Shown here: positions 1 through 7,853 of the stretch, one piece after another | Position numbering within the stretch: position 1 is the first letter of the stretch | Layout: the number at the start of each line of letters is the position of its first letter | From: CAZLLV01 sp964560325 | GTDB lineage: Bacteria > Acidobacteriota > Thermoanaerobaculia > Multivoradales > DATKCC01 | Length of the DNA: 64,000 nt | Assembly: GCA_964560325.1 (NCBI GenBank) | Contig: CAZLLV010000561.1 | Location: 1-64,000, forward strand | Direction: 5' to 3' | Notes under the pieces: generated by a model | The model's input: only the letters and a program-made list of their open reading frames with translations | Database searches by the model: none | What the model was told of the DNA's origin: nothing | Translations under genes and position numbers: made by a program

Positions 1-1
1 C

Positions 2-352
2 ACCCCCTCGCCCGGGCGGCTCGTGACCTTCCACCCGCCCTGCGGCCCGGGCACCCGGGTCGACACCCACGCCTACGAGGACTACGTCATCCCGCCGTAC
101 TACGACTCGCTGGTCGCCAAGCTGATCGTCCACGACGTCGACCGGCCGGCGGCCATCGCGCGCATGCAGCGCGCCCTCGACACCTTCGTGATCGAAGGCG
201 TCCAGACCTCGATCCCGCTCCATCAGGAAGTGATGCGCGACGCGACCTTCCGGGCCGGCGACTTCTCGACCCAGTTCATGGACCGCTTCCTCGAGGCGCG
301 CCGCAAGCGACGCGAGGAGGAGGCCGCGGCCGGAGGGAACCCCGGCGGATGA
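2..352 (+). CDS. accC: Biotin carboxylase subunit of acetyl-CoA carboxylase, C-terminal end (partial)
   Basis: The reading frame is open from the left edge, so only the last 116 residues are present. They carry the typical end of biotin carboxylase: a PSPG turn, the FHPPCGPGTRVDTH strand, the YYDSLVAKLIV segment and the VIEGVQTSIPLHQ helix. The family uses ATP and bicarbonate to carboxylate biotin for malonyl-CoA synthesis in the cytoplasm. A GTG at 23 is internal, not a start, because conserved residues continue upstream of it. The tail is Arg/Glu rich and ends in an ATGA overlap with thiE, suggesting co-transcription. A related acyl-CoA carboxylase biotin carboxylase cannot be excluded without the N-terminus. 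Confidence 0.9.
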   Translation, partial: TPSPGRLVTFHPPCGPGTRVDTHAYEDYVIPPYYDSLVAKLIVHDVDRPAAIARMQRALDTFVIEGVQTSIPLHQEVMRDATFRAGDFSTQFMDRFLEARRKRREEEAAAGGNPGG

Positions 353-1098
353 GAGCGGCGAGCGCCGGAGCGGAGACGGCCCAGGGCCCCCTCTACGCGA
401 TCGCCGACGTGGACGCCCTCGGCGCCGCCGCCCCGGGGCGCTCCGAGCCGGTCGCCGGCGTCGCGGCGGCCGTGCGCGCGATGGCGCGGGGCGGTGCCGC
501 CTGGGTCCAGCTCCGCGCCAAGCGGCTCGGCGACGCCGAGCTGCTCCTCCACGCCCGCGCCTGCAAGGACGCCCTCGCCGATCAGGTCCGGCCGGACGGA
601 CGGCGTACCGCTCTCTGGATCGACGATCGCGCCGACGTGGCGGCGCTGGTGGGCGCCGACGGCGTGCACGTGGGGCAAGACGATCTGCCGCCGGCTTCCG
701 TGCGGCGGGTGGTTGGGCCGGGCTGCCGGATCGGTCGCTCGACCCATGACCGCGCCCAGATCGAGGAGGCGATCGCCGACCCGGAGGTCGACGTGATCGC
801 CGTCGGCCCGGTCTACGCAACGACGAGCAAGGAGCGGCCCGACCCGGTGGTCGGTCTCGAGCTGCTGCGCTGGGCGCGGGCGCGCACGGACAAGCCGCTG
901 GTGGCGATCGGCGGCATCGACGAGCGCCGCCTGCCGGAGGTGCTGGCCGCCGGAGCGGACGCCGCCGCCGTCCTCGGCGCCGTCTGCCGGCCGGCCGGAG
1001 GCGATTCCGAGGGGGCGGGCGTCGAGGCGATCGAGCAAGCCGTCCGCCGGCTCGTGGGCGCCGCGCCGGCGGACCGACGGGAGAGGAGAACGGGATGA
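349..1098 (+). CDS. thiE: Thiamine phosphate synthase
   Basis: ThiE joins hydroxymethylpyrimidine diphosphate to thiazole phosphate to give thiamine phosphate in the cytoplasm. The 249-residue protein shows the TIM-barrel signatures in order: WVQLRAK (about residue 52), GVHVGQDDLP (about 105), GRSTHD (about 127), a GPVYAT-SKERPDP phosphate and pyrophosphate loop (about 150) and AIGGI (about 185). It is slightly longer than the usual 210 residues because of an N-terminal lead and an Arg-rich tail. The start overlaps accC by ATGA and its end overlaps the symporter by ATGA. No other thiamine gene is nearby. Confidence 0.92.
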   Translation: MRAASAGAETAQGPLYAIADVDALGAAAPGRSEPVAGVAAAVRAMARGGAAWVQLRAKRLGDAELLLHARACKDALADQVRPDGRRTALWIDDRADVAALVGADGVHVGQDDLPPASVRRVVGPGCRIGRSTHDRAQIEEAIADPEVDVIAVGPVYATTSKERPDPVVGLELLRWARARTDKPLVAIGGIDERRLPEVLAAGADAAAVLGAVCRPAGGDSEGAGVEAIEQAVRRLVGAAPADRRERRTG

Positions 1099-2609
1099 GC
1101 ACGAGCGAGCAGTTCGGCAGTCGCTGGGGGCTGGTCCTCGCCACGCTGGGCATGGCGGTCGGGACCGGCAACATCTGGCGCTTCCCGCGGATCGCGGCGA
1201 CCAACGGGGGCGGCGCCTTCCTGGTCGCCTGGGTCGTCTTCCTCCTCCTCTGGTCGGTGCCGCTGATGATGGTCGAGTTCTCGTTCGGCAAGCGCGCGCG
1301 CAAGGGGCCGATCGGCGCCTTCGCGTCGCTCACCGGCCGCGGCACGGCCTGGATGGGCGGCTGGGTGGCGGCCTGCGCCATCCTCATCATGTTCTACTAC
1401 TCGGTGGTGACCGGCTGGTGCTTCCGCTACCTCTTCGCCGCCGTCACCGGCGAGCTCGGGTTGGGCGAGCCGGGGGAGTTCTGGCAGGCGTTCACCGGCT
1501 CCTACCAACCGATCTTCACGCACCTCCTGGCGCTCGGCGCCGCGGTGAGCGTGGTCTGGTTCGGTGTCCGCGGCATCGAGCGGGTGGCGAAGTTGCTGAT
1601 CCCCACCCTCTTCGTCCTGGTGCTGATCCTGGCGGTGCGCGCGGTCACCCTCCCCGGGGCCGAGGCGGGGCTCGAGTTCCTGTTCTCGCCGAACTGGTCC
1701 GACCTCGCGGAGCCGGGGATCTGGATCCAGGCGCTGACCCAGAACGCCTGGGACACGGGCGCCGGCTGGGGCCTGATCGTCGCCTACGCGGTCTACATGC
1801 GCTCGCGCGAGGACGTGCCGCTCAACGCCTTCCTGATCGGCTTCGGCAACAACAGCGTCTCGCTGCTGGCCGGCATCATGGTGCTGTGCACGGTGTTCGC
1901 CATCAACCCGGCGGCGCAGAGCGAGATCGTCGGCGCGGGCAACGAGGGGCTCACCTTCATCTGGATGCCGCAGCTCTTCGCCTCGATGCCGGCCGGCGGG
2001 CTGTTCATGATCCTCTTCTTCCTGGCGCTCTCCTGCGCCGCGCTGACCAGCCTGATCTCGATGCTCGAGCTCGGCACCCGCGTGCTGGTCGACCGCGGCT
2101 TCGAGCGCAGGAAGGCGCTCCTCGGCATCGGCGCGGCGGCGCTCGTCTTCGGCACGCCGTCGGCGCTCTCCCTCACCTTCTTCGCCAACCAGGATTGGGT
2201 GTGGGGCGTCGGGCTGATGCTCTCCGGCCTCTTCTTCGCGCTCGGTGCGCGCAAGTTCGGGCTCGAGAAGCTCCGCCGGGAGGCGATCAACGCGCCCGGC
2301 GCCGACCTCCACGTCGGCCGCTGGTGGACCTTCCTGGTCGGAGTCCTGATCCCGGTCGAGGCGATCGTGCTGATGGTCTGGTGGCTCTGGGCCGCGCGCG
2401 GCTGGGACCCGCAGGGATGGCTGAACCCGTTCGCCGCCACCACCGCCGGCACCGTGCTCGCGCAGTGGGCGGTGCTGCTGGTGGCGCTCCTGGCCGCCAA
2501 CCGCTGGCTGGCCCGCTCGGCCGACACCGCCGGTGCCGGTGACGATCCGGTGGCCGCCGGCCGTCGCGTCTCGGCGCCGCCGCACACTGAAGTAGGGGAG
2601 GACCGATGA
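1095..2609 (+). CDS. Sodium-dependent neurotransmitter-type (NSS/SNF) symporter
   Basis: This inner-membrane protein of 504 residues belongs to the NSS family of Na+-coupled amino acid or amine importers. TM1 carries the sodium and substrate site signature, GMAVGTGNIWRFPR at about residues 20-33, followed by NGGGAF. About 11-12 hydrophobic segments are visible. A NAWDTGAGWG motif near residue 218 matches the TM6 substrate region, and SLISMLE near 316 matches the TM8 sodium site. The substrate cannot be read from sequence. The next gene encodes a tiny membrane peptide typical of MetPS-like transporters, which makes methionine or another neutral amino acid a reasonable guess. Confidence 0.93.
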   Translation: MSTSEQFGSRWGLVLATLGMAVGTGNIWRFPRIAATNGGGAFLVAWVVFLLLWSVPLMMVEFSFGKRARKGPIGAFASLTGRGTAWMGGWVAACAILIMFYYSVVTGWCFRYLFAAVTGELGLGEPGEFWQAFTGSYQPIFTHLLALGAAVSVVWFGVRGIERVAKLLIPTLFVLVLILAVRAVTLPGAEAGLEFLFSPNWSDLAEPGIWIQALTQNAWDTGAGWGLIVAYAVYMRSREDVPLNAFLIGFGNNSVSLLAGIMVLCTVFAINPAAQSEIVGAGNEGLTFIWMPQLFASMPAGGLFMILFFLALSCAALTSLISMLELGTRVLVDRGFERRKALLGIGAAALVFGTPSALSLTFFANQDWVWGVGLMLSGLFFALGARKFGLEKLRREAINAPGADLHVGRWWTFLVGVLIPVEAIVLMVWWLWAARGWDPQGWLNPFAATTAGTVLAQWAVLLVALLAANRWLARSADTAGAGDDPVAAGRRVSAPPHTEVGEDR

Positions 2610-2740
2610 GCGCTTCCGCCCTGGTCGTGATGATCGTGATCTGCTCGCTGATCTGGGGCGGGTTCGCCACGCTCCTGGTGCGCGCCGTGCGCCGGGAGAG
2701 CGGCAAGGCGGCGGAGCATCCACCCCAGCCGTCGCCCTGA
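2606..2740 (+). CDS. MetS-like small subunit of an NSS transporter
   Basis: A 44-residue peptide begins at an ATG that overlaps the symporter stop codon (ATGA). It has one hydrophobic helix (about residues 5-25, ending WGGFATLLVRAVRR) followed by positive residues and a short polar tail ending in QPSP. This is the size and shape of the MetS/NSS small subunits found next to bacterial NSS transporters, and the invariant-looking WGGF before a basic stop-transfer region agrees with that family. It probably sits in the inner membrane as a partner of the upstream symporter. No other role is visible. Confidence 0.75.
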   Translation: MSASALVVMIVICSLIWGGFATLLVRAVRRESGKAAEHPPQPSP

Positions 2741-2774
2741 GGGTCGGAGAGGAGCCGTTGGAGCGACCGGTGTC

Positions 2775-3284
2775 ATGCGCGTGTTCCTGACCGGCTTCAT
2801 GGGCTCGGGGAAGACGACCGTGGGGCGGCTCCTGTCGGAGCGGCTGGAGCTGCCGTTCATCGACCTCGACCACGAGATCGAGCGCTGCGCCGACATGACT
2901 GTCACCGAGATCTTCCGGCAAGGAGGCGAGCCGCTCTTCCGGCGGCTGGAGCAGGACGTGCTCGCTTCGTGCGTGGCCGCCGAGCCCGAGTCGGTGCTCG
3001 CCACCGGCGGCGGCACCCTCACCGTCGAGCGCAACCGTCGCCTGCTCGCCGACAGCGGCGTCTCGGTCTGGCTCGACCCGCCCTTCTCGGTCATCACCGA
3101 GCGGATCGGCGGCCTCGGAAAGCTCGACCGGCCGCTCTTCCGGGACGCGTCGCAGGCGCTCGAGCTCTACCGCCGGCGGCTGCCGATCTACCGCCGCGCG
3201 GACCTGCGGCTGGAGGTCGACCGGGAAGAGGCGCCCGAGGAGGTCGCGGCGCGCCTCGCGCTGCTGCTCGAGGGCCGCTCGTGA
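2775..3284 (+). CDS. aroK: Shikimate kinase
   Basis: This cytoplasmic enzyme phosphorylates shikimate at the 3-hydroxyl using ATP, in the chorismate pathway. The 169-residue protein has a Walker A loop GFMGSGKTT (residues 8-16), the shikimate-binding DLDHEIE acidic pair (about 32-38), RxxE (FRRLE, about 56), the ATGGG loop (about 77) and the LID Arg region KLDRPLF (about 117). Length and motif order are normal. The ATG is preceded by a weakly purine-rich stretch. The 3' end overlaps the next gene's GTG start (GTGA). Confidence 0.95.
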   Translation: MRVFLTGFMGSGKTTVGRLLSERLELPFIDLDHEIERCADMTVTEIFRQGGEPLFRRLEQDVLASCVAAEPESVLATGGGTLTVERNRRLLADSGVSVWLDPPFSVITERIGGLGKLDRPLFRDASQALELYRRRLPIYRRADLRLEVDREEAPEEVAARLALLLEGRS

Positions 3285-4024
3285 AGTACCTCGTGCTGTC
3301 GGACATGCACGGCAACGAGGCCGCGCTCCGGGCGGTGCTGCGCCGGGTGCGGCGCAAGCGCTTCGACGCGACGCTGGTGCTCGGCGACCTGGTGGGCTAC
3401 GGCGGCGCTCCGAACCAGGTGGTGGAGCTCGTCCGCGAGTTGCCGGGGAAGGTCTTCGCGGTGCGCGGCAACCACGACAAGGTGGCGGTGGGGATCGACT
3501 CGGGCGAGAGCTTCAACCAGGTCGCGCGTCTCGCGGCCCACTGGACCGCCGAGCGGCTGACGCCGGCGAACGCCCGGTCCGTGCGCGACCTGCCGCGCGG
3601 GCCGATGGAGGTCGCCGACGGCGTCGCCATCTGCCACGGCGCGCCGACCGACGAGGACCGCTACCTCTTCTCCGACCGCGACGCGGCGGAGGTGTTCGTG
3701 CAGTGGAACGTGCCGCTCACCTTCTTCGGCCACACGCACGTGACCTCGGTCTTCACTCTCGAAGGGCGGGCGGTCCGGGTGCGCCAGCTCGCCGGAGAGA
3801 GGGGGGAGCTGGCGATCGACCCGGCGCACCGCTACCTGGTGAACCCGGGCTCGATCGGGCAGCCGCGCGACGGCGATCCGAGGGCGTCGTACATGACCTA
3901 CGACAGCGACCGGCGGCTGGTGCGCTGGTACCGGCTCGAGTATCCCGTGGAGCGGGCCCGGAAGCGCATCCTCCGCGCCGGCCTGCCCGAGGTGCTGGCG
4001 AACCGCCTGGTCGTCGGGATGTAG
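3281..4024 (+). CDS. Calcineurin-type metallophosphoesterase (YfcE/MJ0936-like)
   Basis: The 247-residue protein starts at GTG 3281, inside the aroK stop. Metal-binding motifs run in order: DMHGN (residues 8-12), GDLVGYG (about 34-40), GNHD (about 62-65), CHGAP (about 116) and GHTHV (about 149), with a closing NPGSIGQPRDGDPRASY strand. This is the compact cytoplasmic phosphodiesterase/phosphatase fold; the substrate is not predictable. The gene is coupled to aroK and followed by an inverted repeat that may end the transcript. Confidence 0.88.
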   Translation: MKYLVLSDMHGNEAALRAVLRRVRRKRFDATLVLGDLVGYGGAPNQVVELVRELPGKVFAVRGNHDKVAVGIDSGESFNQVARLAAHWTAERLTPANARSVRDLPRGPMEVADGVAICHGAPTDEDRYLFSDRDAAEVFVQWNVPLTFFGHTHVTSVFTLEGRAVRVRQLAGERGELAIDPAHRYLVNPGSIGQPRDGDPRASYMTYDSDRRLVRWYRLEYPVERARKRILRAGLPEVLANRLVVGM

Positions 4025-4033
4025 AACGGCGCT

Positions 4034-4170
4034 CCCCTTGTCATCCCGAGCGAGAGCGAGGGATCTGGGGGCGAGGGGGACGCGATTCAGGAGCGAGCTT
4101 GCCGAGATCGTGCCGTATACCGCGCCACCCCCCGCCCAGGTCCTTCGCTCTCGCTCAGGATGACAGGGGA
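4034..4170. repeat. Inverted pair of REP-like dispersed repeats
   Basis: The left arm (about 4034-4066) reads CTTGTCATCCCGAGCGAGAG onward. The right arm (about 4135-4170) is its imperfect reverse complement, TCGCTCTCGCTCAGGATGAC within a longer match. The arms of about 30 bp are separated by about 70 bp. The core GTCATCC(C/T)GAGCGAGAGCGAAGGA resembles short intergenic repeats known from many bacterial genomes. The pair lies between converging transcripts and could form a large hairpin. The ccmF stop codon lies inside the right arm, so the repeat supplies the last residues of CcmF. Confidence 0.75.
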
Positions 4171-6446
4171 GTCTGCGATGGGTCCGGCGTCGGCCGCATC
4201 GCCTGGCGCAGGCGGTTGAAGATCGCGAGCGCGCCGCCGGCCAGCACCACGTAGAGCCCGAGCCAGACGAGCTGGATCAGCGGCTTCTCGGTCACGTCGA
4301 TCGACAGCGTCGGCGGCGTGCCCTCGGTCGAGAGCCCCGGCGCGCCCTCGACCGCCAGCCGGACCAGCCCGTCGCGCGGAGAGAGGCCCGCCACCCGCAC
4401 CGTGCCCCCGGCCGGCAGAGCCGCGGGCGGAGTCGAAACCATCCCGCGCGCCTGGTCGATCTCGTAGAGCGGCAGCACCGTACCGTCGCCACCCGCCGGG
4501 CCCCGCACGTCGAGCTGCACGCCGAGCGTCACGTTGCCCCCGGCCGCCATCTGGGTGAGCGCGTCACCGCCACCCACGCCGAGGTCGAAGCCGGCGAAGC
4601 GGAGCTGATAGTCGCCCACGTCCATCGACTGCCCCTGCCGCAGCTCGACCAGCTTGCCGGCGTCCGCCGGCTCGCCCGGGTCGTACTGGAGCGGCGAGAC
4701 GTAGAAGTCCGCGAGCGGCGTCGTCCGCACGTGCGGGTTCATCATGAGCTGGCCCGACCGCTCGTTGCGGAAGAAGCGCGGGTAGGAGCGGAAGGTCTTC
4801 CCGTCCGCCTCCTCGACGTCGATCACCAGCGTGTCCTTGTCGCGCGGGGAGGTCTTCTCCAGGAAGCCGACGAAGGTGAGCGTCCGGTCGCCGACCTGGC
4901 GGGGCTGATCGAGGGCGAGCGAAACCTTGGTGCTCTGATCGTAGCCGCCGGAGGCGACGAAGCCGAGGAGCATGACGCCGACGCCGACGTGCGACAGGTA
5001 CCCGCCGGCCGCCTGCAGACCCTGCAGCCGCGCCTTGGCGATCACCTTGTGGAGGTTCGCCACCAGCGCCGCAAGCGCCAGGAAGACGTAGAGGACGTGG
5101 AACGGGTCGCGCACCGCGACGATCGCCGCGGCGCTCGTCAGCACGGCGGCGACGGCGAGCGACGGTGCCAGCTTGCGGAACAGCTTGCCGAGGCTCTCCT
5201 CGCCGCGCCAGGTCAGGTACGGCACGACCGACAGGAGCAGCGCGAGCAGGATCGCGATCGGCAGGTTCACCCGGTTGTAGAACTCCGGCCCCACCTGCCC
5301 CGGGTTCTCCATGAACGCGGTCAGCAGCGGCGCCGAGGTGCCGAAGGTGATGACCAGCGCCGAGGCGAAGACGGTGATCGTCGACAGCACCACCGCCGTG
5401 CCGCGGGAGAACAGCGGGTCCTCGTTCGGCCGGGTCTCGACGCTCCGGAGCCGGGTGGCGAGCAGCACGACCGAGCCGATGCCGAAGAACGCCATCATGC
5501 CGATCAGCCAGCCCGAGATCCCGAGGTCGACGAAGCTGTGGACCGAGAAGTCGGCCAGCACGCCGGAGCGGGTCAGGAAGGTGCCGTAGAGAACCGCCAC
5601 GAAGACCAGCGTGGCGAGCACGTAGTTGACCCGCCGGTACCGGTTGCGGGTTCGCTCGAGGTACAGGCCGTGGATCAGGATGGTGCCGAAGAGCCACGGG
5701 ATGAGCGAGGCGTTCTCGACCGGGTCCCAGCCCCAGAAGCCGCCCCAGCCGAGCGTCTTGTAGGCCCAGTAGCCGCCCATCAGGATGGCGAGCCCGAGGA
5801 CCATGAAGCCGCCGAGCGCCCAGGGGAACGCCCGGCGCGCCCAGCCCTCGGAGTCCTTGCGCCAAAGCGCCGCCATGGCGAAGGCGAACGGCACGGCGGC
5901 CGACGCGTAGCCGATGAACATGATCGGCGGGTGGATCACCATCCAGTCGTCCTGGAGGAGCGGGTTCAGGCCCTTGCCGTCGAGCGGCGTCTCCCCGAGC
6001 ATCACGAAGGGGCTCTCGCGCACCAGGATGAAGAGCAGGCCGATCGTCGTCAGCAGGTAGACGATCATCACCGTCGGCTCCTGCCGCCGGCCGGTCGTGC
6101 GGTAGAGGAGCACCCCGATCAGCACCGCCCAGAAGAGCCAGATCAGAAAGCTCCCCTTCTGGCCGGCCCAGAAGGCCGCGAACTGGTAGTGGATGGGCAG
6201 ATCCAGGCCGGAGTACTGGTAGACGTACTCGATCCGGAAGTCCCGCGTGACGAGGGCGAAGCCGAGGACGACGGCCGCCATCACGACCGAGAGGGCGTAG
6301 CAGTTGTAGGCGCGCCGCGCGAATCGGACGGCGCCGCCGTCGCCGCGGAGCACCAGCGAGTAGCCCCAGAGCGAGGTGAGAGCGAAGAGGAGCGCGCACC
6401 ACATGGCGAGCGCCCCCGGCAGGTAGAGGCTGTTCAGGTACTCCAT
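4155..6446 (-). CDS. ccmF: Cytochrome c heme lyase subunit CcmF
   Basis: CcmF is the integral membrane component of System I cytochrome c maturation that moves heme from CcmE to apocytochromes. The 763-residue protein has many membrane helices. The WWD heme-handling domain WGGFWGWDPVENASLIPWL lies near residue 240, with conserved histidine regions (HYQFAAFWAGQKGSFLIW, IHPPIMFIGY) in the expected order. A large periplasmic part with a final helix makes up the C-terminus. The C-terminal PLSS and stop are encoded by a dispersed repeat arm, so the native tail may have been replaced. It is the last gene of ccmABCDEF. Confidence 0.95.
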   Translation of the reverse strand: MEYLNSLYLPGALAMWCALLFALTSLWGYSLVLRGDGGAVRFARRAYNCYALSVVMAAVVLGFALVTRDFRIEYVYQYSGLDLPIHYQFAAFWAGQKGSFLIWLFWAVLIGVLLYRTTGRRQEPTVMIVYLLTTIGLLFILVRESPFVMLGETPLDGKGLNPLLQDDWMVIHPPIMFIGYASAAVPFAFAMAALWRKDSEGWARRAFPWALGGFMVLGLAILMGGYWAYKTLGWGGFWGWDPVENASLIPWLFGTILIHGLYLERTRNRYRRVNYVLATLVFVAVLYGTFLTRSGVLADFSVHSFVDLGISGWLIGMMAFFGIGSVVLLATRLRSVETRPNEDPLFSRGTAVVLSTITVFASALVITFGTSAPLLTAFMENPGQVGPEFYNRVNLPIAILLALLLSVVPYLTWRGEESLGKLFRKLAPSLAVAAVLTSAAAIVAVRDPFHVLYVFLALAALVANLHKVIAKARLQGLQAAGGYLSHVGVGVMLLGFVASGGYDQSTKVSLALDQPRQVGDRTLTFVGFLEKTSPRDKDTLVIDVEEADGKTFRSYPRFFRNERSGQLMMNPHVRTTPLADFYVSPLQYDPGEPADAGKLVELRQGQSMDVGDYQLRFAGFDLGVGGGDALTQMAAGGNVTLGVQLDVRGPAGGDGTVLPLYEIDQARGMVSTPPAALPAGGTVRVAGLSPRDGLVRLAVEGAPGLSTEGTPPTLSIDVTEKPLIQLVWLGLYVVLAGGALAIFNRLRQAMRPTPDPSQTPLSS

Positions 6447-6465
6447 CAGGTCGGCGATCCGGCTC

Positions 6466-6876
6466 CTAGCCGTACGACTTCGTTTCGGTCGCGCCCTCTT
6501 CGAGACCCTGGTACTTGCTCGGGCACTTGACCAGCAGCTTCTCGGCCTCGAAGGCGCCCGCGTCGGCTGAGTAGCGGCCGATCGCCACGATCGAGACGGC
6601 GTCCTCGAAGTTGGCCGGCTTCAGGCCCTCGTAGCGCACCGGCAGGGTGTCGCCGCTCTCCTCGTCGACCAGCTCGAAGTGGAGCGCGTGGCTGGTGTCG
6701 TCGTACGATGAGCTGCCCTGGCCGAGCCCGCCCGCGACCTGCACCACGCGCTCGGTCGTGCGCGCCTGCTCGAACGGCACGTACGGCGTCAAGGACTGCT
6801 GGAACGAGGCGAGCGCGAAGCCCGAGAAGGCCAGCACGAGCACGCTGCCCAGGATGTAGAGGTGGCTCTTTTTCAT
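6466..6876 (-). CDS. ccmE: Periplasmic heme chaperone CcmE, CxxxY variant
   Basis: CcmE holds heme covalently on the outer face of the inner membrane before delivery to CcmF. The 136-residue protein has one N-terminal anchor helix (residues 4-24) and an OB-fold-like domain including VRYEGLKPANFED. The usual heme-binding HxxxY is replaced by CPSKY (about residue 122), the CxxxY form known from Desulfovibrio and some archaea. The ATG at 6876 was chosen because GGAG lies about 8 nt upstream; an upstream in-frame ATG at 6912 has no such support. It overlaps the ccmD stop. Confidence 0.88.
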   Translation of the reverse strand: MKKSHLYILGSVLVLAFSGFALASFQQSLTPYVPFEQARTTERVVQVAGGLGQGSSSYDDTSHALHFELVDEESGDTLPVRYEGLKPANFEDAVSIVAIGRYSADAGAFEAEKLLVKCPSKYQGLEEGATETKSYG

Positions 6877-7040
6877 CGGATCTCCGCCTTTCCGTCGGCA
6901 CGCGGCTTCCACGCGCCCTCGAGCGTCCGCACCTTGCGGCCGAGCCGCAGGAGGTAGAGGAACAGCCCGGTCCAGATCAGGAAGTTGACCGCCGCGAAGG
7001 CAGCCTTGACCGCGGTCGAGATGGTGTTGGCGTCTTCCAT
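6873..7040 (-). CDS. ccmD: CcmD-like small membrane protein
   Basis: A 55-residue peptide between ccmC and ccmE, in the usual place of ccmD. It has one hydrophobic helix (about residues 11-32, AAVNFLIWTGLFLYLLRL) followed by a basic, polar tail (GRKVRTLEGAWK). In System I, CcmD helps release holo-CcmE from the CcmABC complex. The assignment rests on position, size and topology, as the family is poorly conserved. The gene overlaps the ccmE start by ATGA. Confidence 0.8.
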   Translation of the reverse strand: MEDANTISTAVKAAFAAVNFLIWTGLFLYLLRLGRKVRTLEGAWKPRADGKAEIR

Positions 7041-7056
7041 TAGCTTACAGAGCTCC

Positions 7057-7755
7057 TCAACCGGCCCGATCGGCCGCAGGATTCCTCTCGAGGCGGCCGG
7101 CCTCTTCCCGGTCCGCGAGGACGGCCACTCGGGTTGCCAGACTGTGGACCCAGAAGAATAGCACCGTAAACCCGAGCGAGGCGGCGAGCAGCAGATAGAG
7201 GATCTGCGGGTCCATGCCCACGTCCATCTCTTCGTTGATCACCGGCTCCGGGTGCAGCGAGTCGAACATCCGCGGCATCACGAAGAGCAGGAACGGCGCG
7301 ACCACCAGGCCGAGGACGGCGTAGGCGCCGGTCACCCGGCCCCGCACCTCCTGGTCGGCGATCTGGTCGCGCAGCGCGAGGTACGCGGCGTAGTAGACGA
7401 GCAGCATGGTGATCGAGATCTGCCGCGGGTCCCAGTTCCAGAAGGCGCCCCACTCGACGCGCGCCCAGATCGAGCCGGAGAGGGTCGCGAGCAGGCAGAA
7501 GACCAGTCCGAGCCCGATCGCCGTGGCGGCCGCCAGGTCGTGCCGGCGATCCCGTCCCTTCAGATAGCGGATGCTCCAGATCCCGGCGGCGCAGAAGGCG
7601 ATGAGCGACGTCCACGCCATCGGCACGTGGAAGAAGAGGATGCGGGCCGACTCGCCGCCGCCGACGAACCCCTGCATCCGGGGCGCGCCCACGTAGGCGA
7701 GGACGACGCAGGCTCCGATCCAGAGCCAGAGGAACCATGGAAGAATCTGTCGCAT
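7057..7755 (-). CDS. ccmC: Heme export/handling protein CcmC
   Basis: A 232-residue inner-membrane protein with six predicted helices and the tryptophan-rich WWD domain (VEWGAFWNWDPRQISITML, about residue 122), flanked by conserved histidines in FFHVPMAW (about 41) and DSLHPEP (about 176). CcmC presents heme to CcmE. The ATG at 7755 gives the normal family N-terminus (MRQILPWFLWLWIG) and has GAGAG upstream. A 98 nt gap separates it from ccmB, without an obvious promoter. Confidence 0.95.
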   Translation of the reverse strand: MRQILPWFLWLWIGACVVLAYVGAPRMQGFVGGGESARILFFHVPMAWTSLIAFCAAGIWSIRYLKGRDRRHDLAAATAIGLGLVFCLLATLSGSIWARVEWGAFWNWDPRQISITMLLVYYAAYLALRDQIADQEVRGRVTGAYAVLGLVVAPFLLFVMPRMFDSLHPEPVINEEMDVGMDPQILYLLLAASLGFTVLFFWVHSLATRVAVLADREEAGRLERNPAADRAG

Positions 7756-7853
7756 CGGGTGTTCTCTCAAGGTGCGTCCCGGGGGCAGGACGTGACGGTA
7801 TCGCGTCGGACGGCCGCGTGCACCACCCCACGGGACGGGGCGCCGGCCGAGCC

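Noticed and set aside
813..2921. Long minus-strand open frame antisense to the NSS transporter
   Set aside because: Arg/Asp/Glu-rich low-complexity translation typical of antisense frames in GC-rich DNA; the plus-strand gene has clear family motifs.
4034..4170. Inverted repeat as the ends of an insertion sequence
   Set aside because: Only about 70 bp between arms, no transposase and no target duplication; a REP-like repeat fits better.
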